64,000 nt of DNA, taken from CAVTYH01 sp963738835. GTDB lineage: Bacteria > Planctomycetota > Planctomycetia > Pirellulales > JADZDJ01. The notes beneath the pieces were generated by a model. The model saw only the letters and a program-made list of their open reading frames with translations, had not been told where the DNA came from and made no database searches. The number at the start of each line of letters is the position of its first letter. Position 1 is the first letter of the stretch. Below, piece by piece: positions 1 to 8,501 of the stretch. Made by a program: the position numbers and the translations under genes. Where the stretch lies: positions 62,001 through 126,000 of the forward strand of contig CAVTYH010000009.1 in the NCBI GenBank assembly GCA_963738835.1, written 5' to 3'.

Positions 1-191
1 GGCGACTCTCGCCCTAATTAGTCAGCGTTCATCAAATTCGTTCGTGACGGTCTGGCCTGTTTCTTGTTTTAACCCGTTCCCTATCTTTTCTTTGGAAGCG
101 AATTACGTCAATGCTCGATGAGCGCCAAAACCGATTGACAGCCGCACGGCGGTGCGCCGCGTTGGTGGAAGCGAGCTTTACGAAGGCGACT

Positions 192-1699
192 TTACACTCG
201 CGCGGCGCCGATAGCGCGTTTCAGCGTGTCGCGCATCAGTTCCCAGGGGCCGTCTTTGCCGGTGAAGAGTTTGAATTGCAGGCTGGCTTGCCGCACGAAC
301 ATTTCCACGCCGCTGACGACGATGCAGCCTTGCGCGCGGGCTTCTTTGATGAGCAGCGTGTTCTCGGGGTTGTAGACCATGTCGAAGACGACAATGCCGG
401 GGCGAAGGTGGCGCTTGTCGTACGGCGTTTCGTCGACGTTGGGGTGCATGCCGACCGGGCTGCAATTGACGATGATGTCGGGAGAGATGGCGTGGCGGTT
501 GTTCCAATCGAGAGTTTCGCAGCCCAGCGCGTGAGCCAGTTGCTGGGCACGTTTGAACGTGCGGCCGGCGATCACCACTTTCGCGCCGTAGCGGCCCAGG
601 CCGTAGGCCATCGCGCGGGCTGCGCCGCCAGCGCCAAGCACGAGGGCTTTTTTTTCCTCCAACCCGCCGTGGGCTTGCACTGCGCCACCGGCGGTTTGCA
701 GCGCCGAGCTGACGGCCCGTTCCAGGCTGTCGATGGCGGCGCGAAAGTCGGTGTTATAGCCGATCAAGTCTTCTCCTTCGAACACCAGTGTGTTGGCCGC
801 ACCGATGCCTTTGACCGCCGGATCGAGCTTGGTCAGCTTATTCAGCACCGCTTCTTTGTGGGGAATCGTGACGCTAAGTCCGCGGATGCCCCACAGGTGC
901 GTGTCGGCCAGAAACTGATCGAGATGCTCTGACGGCACGCGGAATGGCACGTACACGGCATTCAAACCGGCTTGTTGGAGAGCCGTGTTGTGAATGAGCG
1001 GGCTGAGGCTGTGGCCGATTGGGTCGGCAATGACGCCCAGCAGTGTGGTGTCGGGCTGGATCGATTCGTAATGATAAATCTGCGACATCTGGTCGAAGCT
1101 CAGCTGACCCGGCGCCAAGAGCCGCTCGTGATGGAACGAGGCATACGTGAACGGCGCACCAAAGCGTCCGCACAGAATTCGCGACGGCGTGCCCAGATCG
1201 CCCATGCAGATGCCGACCGTGGGCACCTTCGCCGCTTGCACGAGCTGCATCATCCGCAGGTTATCGTGGGGACTGTTGGCCAGCGTGGCGAGTTTGATGA
1301 TATCGGGATCGAGCGCGGCCAGCCGGGCGTGAACCGCCGCCAAGTCTTCCGGGGTTTGACGGAAATCGTGGTAACTGATGATGCGCTTGGTTTTGCCGTA
1401 ACGGCGAATGCTCTTAGCGACATCTTCTTCCAGATCGACATATTCCACGCCATCGACGATGGCCGCCCGCAGCACCATCTGCCGTTCTTCTTCGTTGCCC
1501 TTCCACTTGCCGCCATCGACTTCGCGGCGAATGGTGCAGACCACCGGACAAGGCCGCTCGCCGAGCAACCGCTTAAGATTGATTTGACCGTTAATGTAGT
1601 CGAGCCGCAATTCGACGAGCTGCGCCCCTGGCTGACCAAGTGACGATGCTCGGCAATCATATGCCGATGCCGGCCGCGACCGATGGAGACGCAAATCAT
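192..1699 (-). CDS. aroDE: Bifunctional 3-dehydroquinate dehydratase / shikimate dehydrogenase (AroD-AroE fusion), one apparent frameshift
   Basis: Catalyses two consecutive steps of the shikimate pathway: dehydration of 3-dehydroquinate, then NADPH reduction of 3-dehydroshikimate. The N-terminal half is type I dehydroquinase: VELRLDY, the general-base His in IISYHDF and the Schiff-base Lys in DIIKLATLA. The C-terminal half is shikimate dehydrogenase: SVTIPHK (catalytic Lys), GAANTLV, NTDFRAAIDSL, the NADP loop VLGAGGAARAM and the C-terminal QASLQFKLFTG. The expected family N-terminus (MICVSIGRGRHRHMIAEH) starts at 1699 but lies in another frame from the rest. The frames join at a C-run at 1625-1628 (plus strand), where one extra base restores one continuous protein of about 502 residues. 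The shift is probably a sequence error. Fused AroD-AroE is known in plants, chlamydiae and planctomycetes. Function is clear; only the start region is uncertain. Confidence 0.93.
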
Positions 1700-1736
1700 G
1701 AACGGGTGAAGGGGTGAACGGGTGAACGGGTGATGA
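1700..1736. repeat. Left arm of inverted repeat flanking the S23-type gene
   Basis: Tandem short units of the form GAACGGGTGA / AGGGGTGA. The reverse complement of the same pattern lies at 2204-2245, so the gene between them (1757-2152) is flanked by an inverted repeat of about 37-42 bases. Confidence 0.75.
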
Positions 1737-1756
1737 AAGCGAACCGCCCGTTGTGC

Positions 1757-2152
1757 TTAACGCTTGGGTTTTCCCGGCAGTGTCCAGGTTTCGGCATGGT
1801 TAATCATTCCGACAATTGTAGCCAGAATTCCATCATACGCACGGTACAGCTTTGCGCCATTATTTCGGGGGAGATAGCCGCATTTAACGGAAAATTCGAT
1901 CCAAACCTGGGTTTCAGCGGTCTCAGCGTCGGCGTCTGACAACTTACTTTGGAATGCGGCAACGTAGCGGCGTTTGCGCCAAGCTTCCGCGAGGTTCGCA
2001 CAAACGGAGCGTGAGCTGCGTCGAATCTGATCGGTCAACGAATACGTTTCCTCTTTGGGAAAACGCTTCGAGAGCTCGAAGATTTCCATCGCCGCATCGA
2101 ACGCGCGCTGATAAACATCCAAATCCCGATGCGATTTAATATCTCGCTTCAT
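1757..2152 (-). CDS. Four-helix bundle protein (23S rRNA intervening-sequence protein family)
   Basis: A 131-residue protein of the S23/IVP four-helix-bundle family. It has the usual opening (SHRDLDVYQRAFDAAMEIFELSKRFPKEE), the SLTDQIRRSSRSVCANLAEAWRKRRY core and the later helix with AETQVWIEF and CGYL. These proteins pack as coiled helices and form oligomers; family relatives include the Avd accessory protein of diversity-generating retroelements. No reverse transcriptase or variable repeat is seen here, so this looks like a stand-alone copy. The protein reads complete. Its cellular role is not established. The flanking inverted repeats (1700-1736 and 2204-2245) suggest it moves, or once moved, as a small unit. 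Confidence 0.88.
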   Translation of the reverse strand: MKRDIKSHRDLDVYQRAFDAAMEIFELSKRFPKEETYSLTDQIRRSSRSVCANLAEAWRKRRYVAAFQSKLSDADAETAETQVWIEFSVKCGYLPRNNGAKLYRAYDGILATIVGMINHAETWTLPGKPKR

Positions 2153-2203
2153 CGTAGGTTCCCGAAAAGTGAATGATGATTACCTCAATCTCAAAACTAT
2201 ACC

Positions 2204-2245
2204 TCATCATTCACCCCTTCACCCGCTCACCCCTTCACCCGTTCG
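2204..2245. repeat. Right arm of inverted repeat flanking the S23-type gene
   Basis: Contains TTCACCCCTTCACCCG units that are the reverse complement of the units at 1700-1736. The arm ends a few bases from the mutL stop codon, so it may also act as a hairpin at the 3' end of the mutL transcript. Confidence 0.75.
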
Positions 2246-2251
2246 TCTTCG

Positions 2252-4240
2252 TCAGGTTCGCAAAAACTGGCGGTCCAGTTCTTCCCGGGTGAAAACCAGG
2301 GCCGTGGGGCGACCGTGGGGGCAGTGGTGACTGTCTTGGCCCAGATGGCGGAGTTCGACCAGAGCGGAGACTTCTTCTGGCGAAAGGCGGTCGCCGGCTT
2401 TGATGGCGGCTTTGCAGGCGATCATGTGCAGCAATTCGTCGACCAAATCGCGACGATCCGGGGCTTTACCTTCAGCGAGCAGTCGCGCGACCAAATCATG
2501 CAGCACTTCGGAAGGCCGGAAATTGGCCAACATGGCGGGATAGGATGTGACCAGTACCGTGTCGCCGCCGAAGGGCGCGACTTCGACGCCGAGTTGGGCG
2601 AGCAGTTCTTGATTGGCAAGCGCTCCGGCGGCTTCGGCGGGACTGAGATCGACGGCTTCGGGTACGAGCAGCCGCTGCGTTTCCAGTGCGCCGGCCAAGA
2701 CGCGCTCGCGCAGTTGTTCATAAAGGATGCGCTCGTGCAAAGCGTGCTGATCGATGACGACGACGCCATCGTCGCTTTCGGCAATCAGATAGCGATTGTG
2801 AACTTGCATCGCCGGCACGGCAGCAGTGGGCGGCAGACGGTAGGCAGTCGACGGCGACGCGGCAGATAATCCGACCGTGTCGATAGGGAGTGCATCGACG
2901 GACGACGAACTTGATTCCAAATCGCGTGCCAAGAAATTTGTGGTTTCAGGCGCTGCCGTTTTATTCGCGACCGACACGGTCGGCCTATGTGCGAACACCG
3001 GCATGGGCCGATCGATGCGAACCAATTCGAGCGGCTTGCGCTCGCTGGTGCCGTCTGCAAATGGAGCACTTGCTCCCTGTGCCCCGGGTACCCTTTGCGG
3101 GCCTGCGCCCTGCCCAGCCAATTCGCCTTTTGCCCACGCAACCAATTCCTGCCGTTTGAGTGCGGCGTGAACATCGTCGGCGGCAGCGGTGGGATCGGCC
3201 GTTCCGCCGGCGATCATCGACGGAGTATTCGGTTGCAACCGATTGGTCAAATCGCAAGTGAGAAACTTGGTGCGCAGCGTGCTCAGTAGTTGGCTGTACA
3301 ATCGGCCCGAGTCTTGAAAGCGGACTTCGAGTTTTGTGGGATGCACGTTCACATCGACGGCTTCCGGCGGCATTTCGATGCGCAAAAATGCGATGGGATA
3401 GCGGCCCGAGAGAATTAGTCCGCGATAGGCTTCACCCAAGGCGTGCTGTAGCGCGCGATCGCGGATGGAGCGGCCGTTGAGCAGCACATACTGCATGCGT
3501 GGATGGCTGCGAGTTTGACTCGGGTGCGCCACGTAACCGGCCAGCCGCACTTCGCCATCGGCACTTTCCACGGCGATGAGCGCGTCGGCCAAGTCGCCGC
3601 CGAAGAAGGCGGCGATGCGCTGCGGCCAATCGGCGACCGGCGGCAAATCGTAACTGGTTTTCTCGTTCTGCCGCAGCGTGAAATGGACGTGCGGAAATGC
3701 TAGCGCTACCCGCGTGAACGCTTCGCTGGCGTGCCCCATTTCTGTTTGGGCCGTGCGCAGAAATTTTCGCCGCACTGGCGTGTTGAAGAATAAATTGTGA
3801 ACTTCAATGGCCGTGCCCGCCGGGCAACCGCAGGGCGCAATCGGCTCGGCATGTCCGCCGCTGACGATCAGTTCGGCGCCCGCCTCGGCCTCCGCCGGCC
3901 GGCTGCGCAGCACCAGTCGGCTGATCTCGGCAATGGACGCCAACGCTTCGCCCCGGAAGCCGAGCGTGCCGACGCGGAATAGATCGTCGGCCTCACAAAT
4001 TTTGCTGGTGGCATGCGGCGCGACCGCCAGCGGAAGTTGCTCGGCACTGATGCCGCAGCCGTTATCGACGATCCGCACCAGTTCGATGCCCCCCTGCTCG
4101 ACCGTCACATCGATTCGCGTCGCGCCGGCATCGACGGCGTTTTCCAGCAGTTCTTTGACGACGCTGGCCGGCCGCTCGATCACTTCGCCGGCGGCGATTT
4201 TGTTGACGACACTGGCTGATAATCTGCGGATTTGCGGCAT
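2252..4240 (-). CDS. mutL: DNA mismatch repair protein MutL with C-terminal endonuclease motif
   Basis: A 662-residue MutL. The N-terminal GHKL ATPase is intact: ERPASVVKELLENAVDAGAT (catalytic Glu and Mg-binding Asn), VDNGCGI and TLGFRGEALASIAEIS. A low-complexity linker (about residues 340-480) leads to the dimerisation/endonuclease domain. That domain carries DQHALHERILYE, which fits the metal-binding DQHA-x2-E-x4-E motif, and later CKAAIKAG and a C-terminal CPHGRP. The protein should therefore nick DNA itself, as MutL does in bacteria without MutH. Five bases separate it from the sigma-54 regulator upstream (4246-5658), so the two are probably co-transcribed. Confidence 0.96.
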   Translation of the reverse strand: MPQIRRLSASVVNKIAAGEVIERPASVVKELLENAVDAGATRIDVTVEQGGIELVRIVDNGCGISAEQLPLAVAPHATSKICEADDLFRVGTLGFRGEALASIAEISRLVLRSRPAEAEAGAELIVSGGHAEPIAPCGCPAGTAIEVHNLFFNTPVRRKFLRTAQTEMGHASEAFTRVALAFPHVHFTLRQNEKTSYDLPPVADWPQRIAAFFGGDLADALIAVESADGEVRLAGYVAHPSQTRSHPRMQYVLLNGRSIRDRALQHALGEAYRGLILSGRYPIAFLRIEMPPEAVDVNVHPTKLEVRFQDSGRLYSQLLSTLRTKFLTCDLTNRLQPNTPSMIAGGTADPTAAADDVHAALKRQELVAWAKGELAGQGAGPQRVPGAQGASAPFADGTSERKPLELVRIDRPMPVFAHRPTVSVANKTAAPETTNFLARDLESSSSSVDALPIDTVGLSAASPSTAYRLPPTAAVPAMQVHNRYLIAESDDGVVVIDQHALHERILYEQLRERVLAGALETQRLLVPEAVDLSPAEAAGALANQELLAQLGVEVAPFGGDTVLVTSYPAMLANFRPSEVLHDLVARLLAEGKAPDRRDLVDELLHMIACKAAIKAGDRLSPEEVSALVELRHLGQDSHHCPHGRPTALVFTREELDRQFLRT

Positions 4241-4245
4241 CGCAA

Positions 4246-5658
4246 TTACAGTCCATATTCTTTGATTTTGCGATACAACGTTCTCTCTCCGATGCCAAGC
4301 ATCTCGGCTGCTTGCTCGCGGTTGCCGCCGGTGAATTTCAGGGTTTCGGCGAACAGCAGTTTTTCGACTTCCTCGAGCGGTTGGCCGATGAGCGAGGCCA
4401 AGCCGATGGTCTGGCCGTCGCCGGTTGGCGGTGGCGCCGTTTGCGGACCGGAGAATTCGAGCGGTAGATCGTCACCATCCAGCACGCCGTCGAAATCGAC
4501 TACGACCATGCTTTCAATGACATTTCGCAGTTCGCGCACGTTACCCGGCCAGTTGTAGGACATCAGCTTCAATCGCGCGGCTGGCGACACGCTTTTAATT
4601 TGTTTGTGATGCCGCCGGGCAAATTGCCGGATGAAATGTTCAATGAGCAGTGGAATATCTTGCGCCCGTTCACGCAGGGCCGGCAGGCCGATGGTGATTA
4701 CCTTCAATCGATGATATAGATCACTGCGAAATGTGCCAGCGGCAATGGCCTCTTCTAAATTGCGATTCGTGGCCGACAGAATGCGCACGTTGACTTTGTT
4801 CGGGTCGTTGCTGCCGACGCGTGTGATCTCTCCGCTTTCCAAGACGCGCAGCAGTTTGATTTGCGTGGCCGGCGGCATGTCGCCCACTTCGTCTAAAAAC
4901 AACGTGCCGCCGTGGGCGTATTCGAACTTGCCGACGCGATCGGTCGAGGCATCGGTAAAGGCCCCTTTCACGTGGCCGAACAGTTCGCTCTCTAAAATGT
5001 TCTCGCTGAGCGCAGCGCAGTTCAGCGCCACAAATGGCTTGCTCTTCCGCGGACTGTTCTGATGAATGGCCTGCGCCACCAGTTCCTTGCCCGTGCCGGT
5101 TTCGCCGGTGATCAGTACGCTGGCGTCGGTGGGAGCGATGCGTTTAAGTCGTTCGATGACCGCATTCATTTGCGGGCTGGAGCCGACGACCCCTTCGAAG
5201 CCGAATTTCTCGTCCAGTCGGCGGCTCAATTCCACATTGGTGCGCCGCAGCCGAGCCGCTTCCGCCGCCTTTTCTGTGACGACACGGAGCTGGGCCAGAT
5301 CGAGCGGCTTTTGCAGATAATTAAACGCCCCCTGTTGCATTGCTTGCACGGCCGAGGCGACCGTGGCGTGGCCGGTGATCAAAATCACTTCGGCCTCGGG
5401 CAGCGAACGTTTGGTGCGATTCAAAAGTTCGAAGCCATCCAGATCGGCCATTTTCAAATCGGTAATGACCACATCGAACGGATCGCTTTCAACACGCTTC
5501 GCCCCTTCGGTGCCGCTAGTGGCCACGGCGCACTGAAAGCCGACGCGTTCCAAACTTTCCGCCACGGTATTGGCGTGCGCAGCATCGTTATCGACAATCA
5601 GCACATGAATGTCGGCGGCTTTAATCGACGGAGCATCGACATCAACAGCAGGCGTCAT
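4246..5658 (-). CDS. Sigma-54-dependent response regulator (NtrC family)
   Basis: 470 residues in three parts. The receiver domain has acidic residues in VDNDA and the phospho-acceptor Asp67 in VVITDLKM. The AAA+ domain has Walker A GETGTGKE and Walker B GTLFLDEVGDM. A Fis-type helix-turn-helix ends the protein (GNREQAAEMLGIGERTLYRKIKEYGL). It should activate sigma-54 RNA polymerase when phosphorylated. The sigma-54 contact loop reads GAFTDA instead of GAFTGA; this is a seen deviation whose effect is unknown. It starts at an ATG at 5658 and sits directly upstream of mutL. A possible partner kinase lies at 7586-8346 on the same strand, separated by a gene on the other strand. Confidence 0.93.
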   Translation of the reverse strand: MTPAVDVDAPSIKAADIHVLIVDNDAAHANTVAESLERVGFQCAVATSGTEGAKRVESDPFDVVITDLKMADLDGFELLNRTKRSLPEAEVILITGHATVASAVQAMQQGAFNYLQKPLDLAQLRVVTEKAAEAARLRRTNVELSRRLDEKFGFEGVVGSSPQMNAVIERLKRIAPTDASVLITGETGTGKELVAQAIHQNSPRKSKPFVALNCAALSENILESELFGHVKGAFTDASTDRVGKFEYAHGGTLFLDEVGDMPPATQIKLLRVLESGEITRVGSNDPNKVNVRILSATNRNLEEAIAAGTFRSDLYHRLKVITIGLPALRERAQDIPLLIEHFIRQFARRHHKQIKSVSPAARLKLMSYNWPGNVRELRNVIESMVVVDFDGVLDGDDLPLEFSGPQTAPPPTGDGQTIGLASLIGQPLEEVEKLLFAETLKFTGGNREQAAEMLGIGERTLYRKIKEYGL

Positions 5659-5994
5659 GCGCCGATGATAGCGGGAACGGGTGCCGGGTGCCTAGTGTCT
5701 GTGCGCGGTGTTGAATTGGATAAACTTTGCAGCTTCAAAAGCGCCCCGATAACATCTCCGAAGGCCAGTGCGCGGCGATAACGATCGGCGGTCGTCCGAC
5801 GCGATAAAGAGAGCCTCTTACGCTGCTTCAAAATGCACCTGTGCTGTGGCAATGATGCATTCCGCAGTCTGTTATGGAGTTGAGGACCTAAGAATTACCT
5901 CAGCCTGGATAGTCACCCCCCTGCTGGTTAAGATAGCCAACGGTCGGAACCAATCGTCTTCTCATCCATCGATTTCGCGGAGCAATCAAACAAA
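5659..5994. other. Intergenic region between divergent genes, nothing definite
   Basis: Lies between the minus-strand regulator and the plus-strand lipoprotein, so it should hold both promoters. No conserved ORF, RNA or strong hairpin was recognised. Confidence 0.5.
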
Positions 5995-7596
5995 ATGCGT
6001 TCCAAGCAGACACCGGTCGGCGGTTCGTACAGGCTCTGCTTCAGTTTGAATTCGCGAATTTTTGCAATCGCGATTGCGATCGTGCTTCTTGTGGGCTGCA
6101 ATCCGTCGTCGAGTAGTACCGATCACGCAGCAACTTCTGCAGCGGTCAAAGATACGCCGAGAAGCAATTCCACAATCAGCAATTCTCCTGCGAGCAAACC
6201 CACGCCAATAGATTCCCAGGCAATCGCTCCCCGATCAAGCACTCCGACAGAGGCCAATTCCACGGCAGTCAAGTCATCGGAAATCGATTCGGCGGCCAGC
6301 AATTCCACGAAGGTCGCCAACCAATCTGCGGCACCGCCAGCCAAGCCAACTCCTCGCAATCTCGAGCAGCGCGTCGGCAGTCACTTTATCGATCTGCAAA
6401 ACACGGTTCCGCATTTGGGCAAAGTCGAGCGGCTGGAGATTCCCGATTTCCCCGGAGCGCACGCCATCTGGGGCGGCACGGGCCGCGACGATCGCGGGCA
6501 TATTTGGATCGGAGGTTGTGCCGAGGGACCGCCAATCCCTTCGGCCTATGTTTTCGAATACGATCCGTTCAACGCCAAAATGACACTCCGCGGCGACATC
6601 GTTTCGCGGTTGCGGCAAGCCGGAAAATATCGCGACGGAGAAGGGCAGATGAAAGTTCACAGCAAGTTCGTTCAGGCCGACGATGGTTGGCTTTATTTCG
6701 CCTCGATGGACGAACAGGGTGAACACGACGACGGCAGCAAGCTGCCCATCTGGGGTTCGCACCTGTGGCGATTGAAGCCGGAGGAGGATCGATGGGAACA
6801 CTTGCTGGCCACGCCCGAGGCACTGATTGCCGTCAGTGGCGGCGGCCGCTGGATTTACGCACTCGGCTATTTCCAGCATGTCTTGTATCAATACGACACG
6901 GCAACCGGCAAATCGAATTCGATTGTGGTCGGCTCGCTCGACGGTCACATTACCCGCAATTTTCTTTCCGACCTGCGCGGACACGTGTATGTTCCACGAC
7001 TAACGCGCACCGCGGCCGAAGATTCGGACGACAAGCCGCCGGTAGTGCATGTGTCGCTCGTAGAGTTCGGGCCGGACCTCAAAGAAATCAATGCCACGCC
7101 GCTCATCAATTATTTGGGCACGACGCCGACCGAGTCGCACGGCATCGTCGGCATCGCTTATCTCGCCGATGGGCAAATGATGTTCACGACGCACGCGGGC
7201 GAACTGTATCATATCGAACCACGCGATGGGCAGCCGGCCGCGGTCGGACCGTTGGGCTGGTTTCATCCCCAGGGATCCGCCTACTCAGCCTCGATGTTTA
7301 CCCTCGATGGTCGGCGTTATCTGGCCGGCATCGTCCAGCATAACGGGGCCTTCGAATGGGTGACGTACGATTTGCAGACATACCATTCGAAAGCGGAGCC
7401 ATTTCCATTGGTCAACTTTGGTTTGGTGCCCGGAGAAACGCTGCTGTACGGATCGCTGGCGTGCGATGATGCCGGGGCCTGCTACATCGTTGGAATTTCC
7501 AATTACCGTCCGTGTGCATTTAAGGTGCAAATCGACACATCATCCGCGGCTGATGCGAGCACGGCGAGCTCGGGAGAGGAAGAAATCACCCACTAG
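5995..7596 (+). CDS. Predicted lipoprotein with beta-propeller-like repeats
   Basis: 533 residues. A hydrophobic segment (FAIAIAIVLLVGC) ends in a lipobox with Cys near residue 35, so export and lipid anchoring are likely. Residues about 36-120 are a Ser/Thr/Pro/Ala-rich linker with repeated SNST-like units. From about 135 the protein has blade-like repeats (HAIWGGTGRDDRGHIWIGG, DDGWLYFASMD, GGGRWIYALGYF, HGIVGIAYLADGQMMF) typical of beta-propellers. No catalytic motif was recognised and the function is unknown. It converges with and slightly overlaps the histidine kinase gene ending at 7586 on the other strand. Confidence 0.8.
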   Translation: MRSKQTPVGGSYRLCFSLNSRIFAIAIAIVLLVGCNPSSSSTDHAATSAAVKDTPRSNSTISNSPASKPTPIDSQAIAPRSSTPTEANSTAVKSSEIDSAASNSTKVANQSAAPPAKPTPRNLEQRVGSHFIDLQNTVPHLGKVERLEIPDFPGAHAIWGGTGRDDRGHIWIGGCAEGPPIPSAYVFEYDPFNAKMTLRGDIVSRLRQAGKYRDGEGQMKVHSKFVQADDGWLYFASMDEQGEHDDGSKLPIWGSHLWRLKPEEDRWEHLLATPEALIAVSGGGRWIYALGYFQHVLYQYDTATGKSNSIVVGSLDGHITRNFLSDLRGHVYVPRLTRTAAEDSDDKPPVVHVSLVEFGPDLKEINATPLINYLGTTPTESHGIVGIAYLADGQMMFTTHAGELYHIEPRDGQPAAVGPLGWFHPQGSAYSASMFTLDGRRYLAGIVQHNGAFEWVTYDLQTYHSKAEPFPLVNFGLVPGETLLYGSLACDDAGACYIVGISNYRPCAFKVQIDTSSAADASTASSGEEEITH

Positions 7597-8346
7597 AGCC
7601 TGAGTCGATCAACCGTGGTGGTGTGGGTAAGACTATCGTCACCTTCGAGCCGCGGCCTGGTTCGCTTTCGATGGCCATTTTGCCGCCGTGGGCTTCCACG
7701 ATTTTTTTTGCGGTCGGCAAGCCCAGGCCGCTGCCGCCGGGCTTCGTAGAGTAGAACGCCCCGAACATCTTGGCCTGCACTTCTGGCTCGATGCCACAGC
7801 CGGTGTCAATCAGGTCGAGCACGACCCAGCCGGGCAATTCCCGCGTGCGGACGACCAGTTGTCCGCCATCAGCCATCGCCTGCTGGGCGTTGAGGATTAG
7901 ATTCAAGAGCGCCGCCTGGAAAGTTTCGTGATCCAACTGCACGGTCGGCAATTCGGGATCGAGATACGCGCATAACATCGACCCCGGCTTCATCTGCTTT
8001 GGGCTGAAAGAAATCAAGCACCGCGAAACCTCGGCATTGAGATCGGACGGCTGCAAGTTAAGCTGCCCCAGCCGGGCGAAGCGCAGAAAGTCGTTAAGCA
8101 AGTTCTCCAGCCGCGTGCATTCGCTTTGCACGAGCTCGATTTTCGAGAGCGCCCGACGATCGCGTGGCGATTGCGCTCGGCAAAATCCTCGCCCAACAAT
8201 TCCATGTTAAGCCGGATCGTCGACAGCGGGTTCTTGATTTCGTGCGCCAAGCCCCCCGCCAACGCCGCCAGCTCCGTGTAATGCTCAGCAGCGGTTCGTT
8301 GACCATCGCCGGAGAGTTTGGCAGGTTCGAGCATGACAAAGAACAA
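7586..8346 (-). CDS. Soluble sensor histidine kinase (HisKA + HATPase_c), one apparent frameshift
   Basis: The N-terminal part (LAALAGGLAHEIKNPLSTIRLNMELL) is a HisKA dimerisation domain with the phospho-acceptor His. The C-terminal part is a GHKL ATPase: N box NLILNAQQAM, G1 DTGCGIE, GGSGLGLPTAKKIVEAHGG and a final VTIVLP. The two parts are in different frames and join near 8151-8165, where ERNRHAIV passes to a frame reading ALSKIELVQSECTRLENLL. No transmembrane segment is present. A start at 8334 (MLEPAKLS) is also possible and would avoid the inverted repeat at 8345. It probably phosphorylates a response regulator; 4246-5658 is the nearest candidate. Confidence 0.82.
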
Positions 8347-8485
8347 TGACGAATGACGAAATCCGGATGACGAATGAAATTCAAAATACCAAATTCCAAT
8401 GAAACAAACGCCGCGTCAGGCGCAAAGTACATGAAGCTTGGAATTTGGAGTTTAATTCGTCATCCGGATTTCGTCATTCGTCATT
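8345..8485. repeat. Long inverted repeat with 31-base perfect arms
   Basis: The arm at 8345-8375 is the exact reverse complement of 8455-8485, built from AATGACGA / CGAATGACGAAAT units. Inner arms (CAAATTCCAA and TTGGAATTTG) extend the pairing. It fills the gap between pnp and the kinase start and could fold into a long hairpin in the pnp 3' region. Confidence 0.85.
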
Positions 8486-8501
8486 TCCCCGTCCGTTTGT
8501 C

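Noticed and set aside
111..932. A 273-codon open frame on the plus strand at the left edge
   Set aside because: Antisense to aroDE, which has all catalytic motifs; no family likeness.
1757..2152. Diversity-generating retroelement (Avd-like protein)
   Set aside because: No reverse transcriptase, template repeat or variable repeat was found nearby; only the fold family is shared.
5062..5781. A 239-codon open frame opposite the NtrC regulator
   Set aside because: Antisense shadow of a well-supported AAA+ gene.
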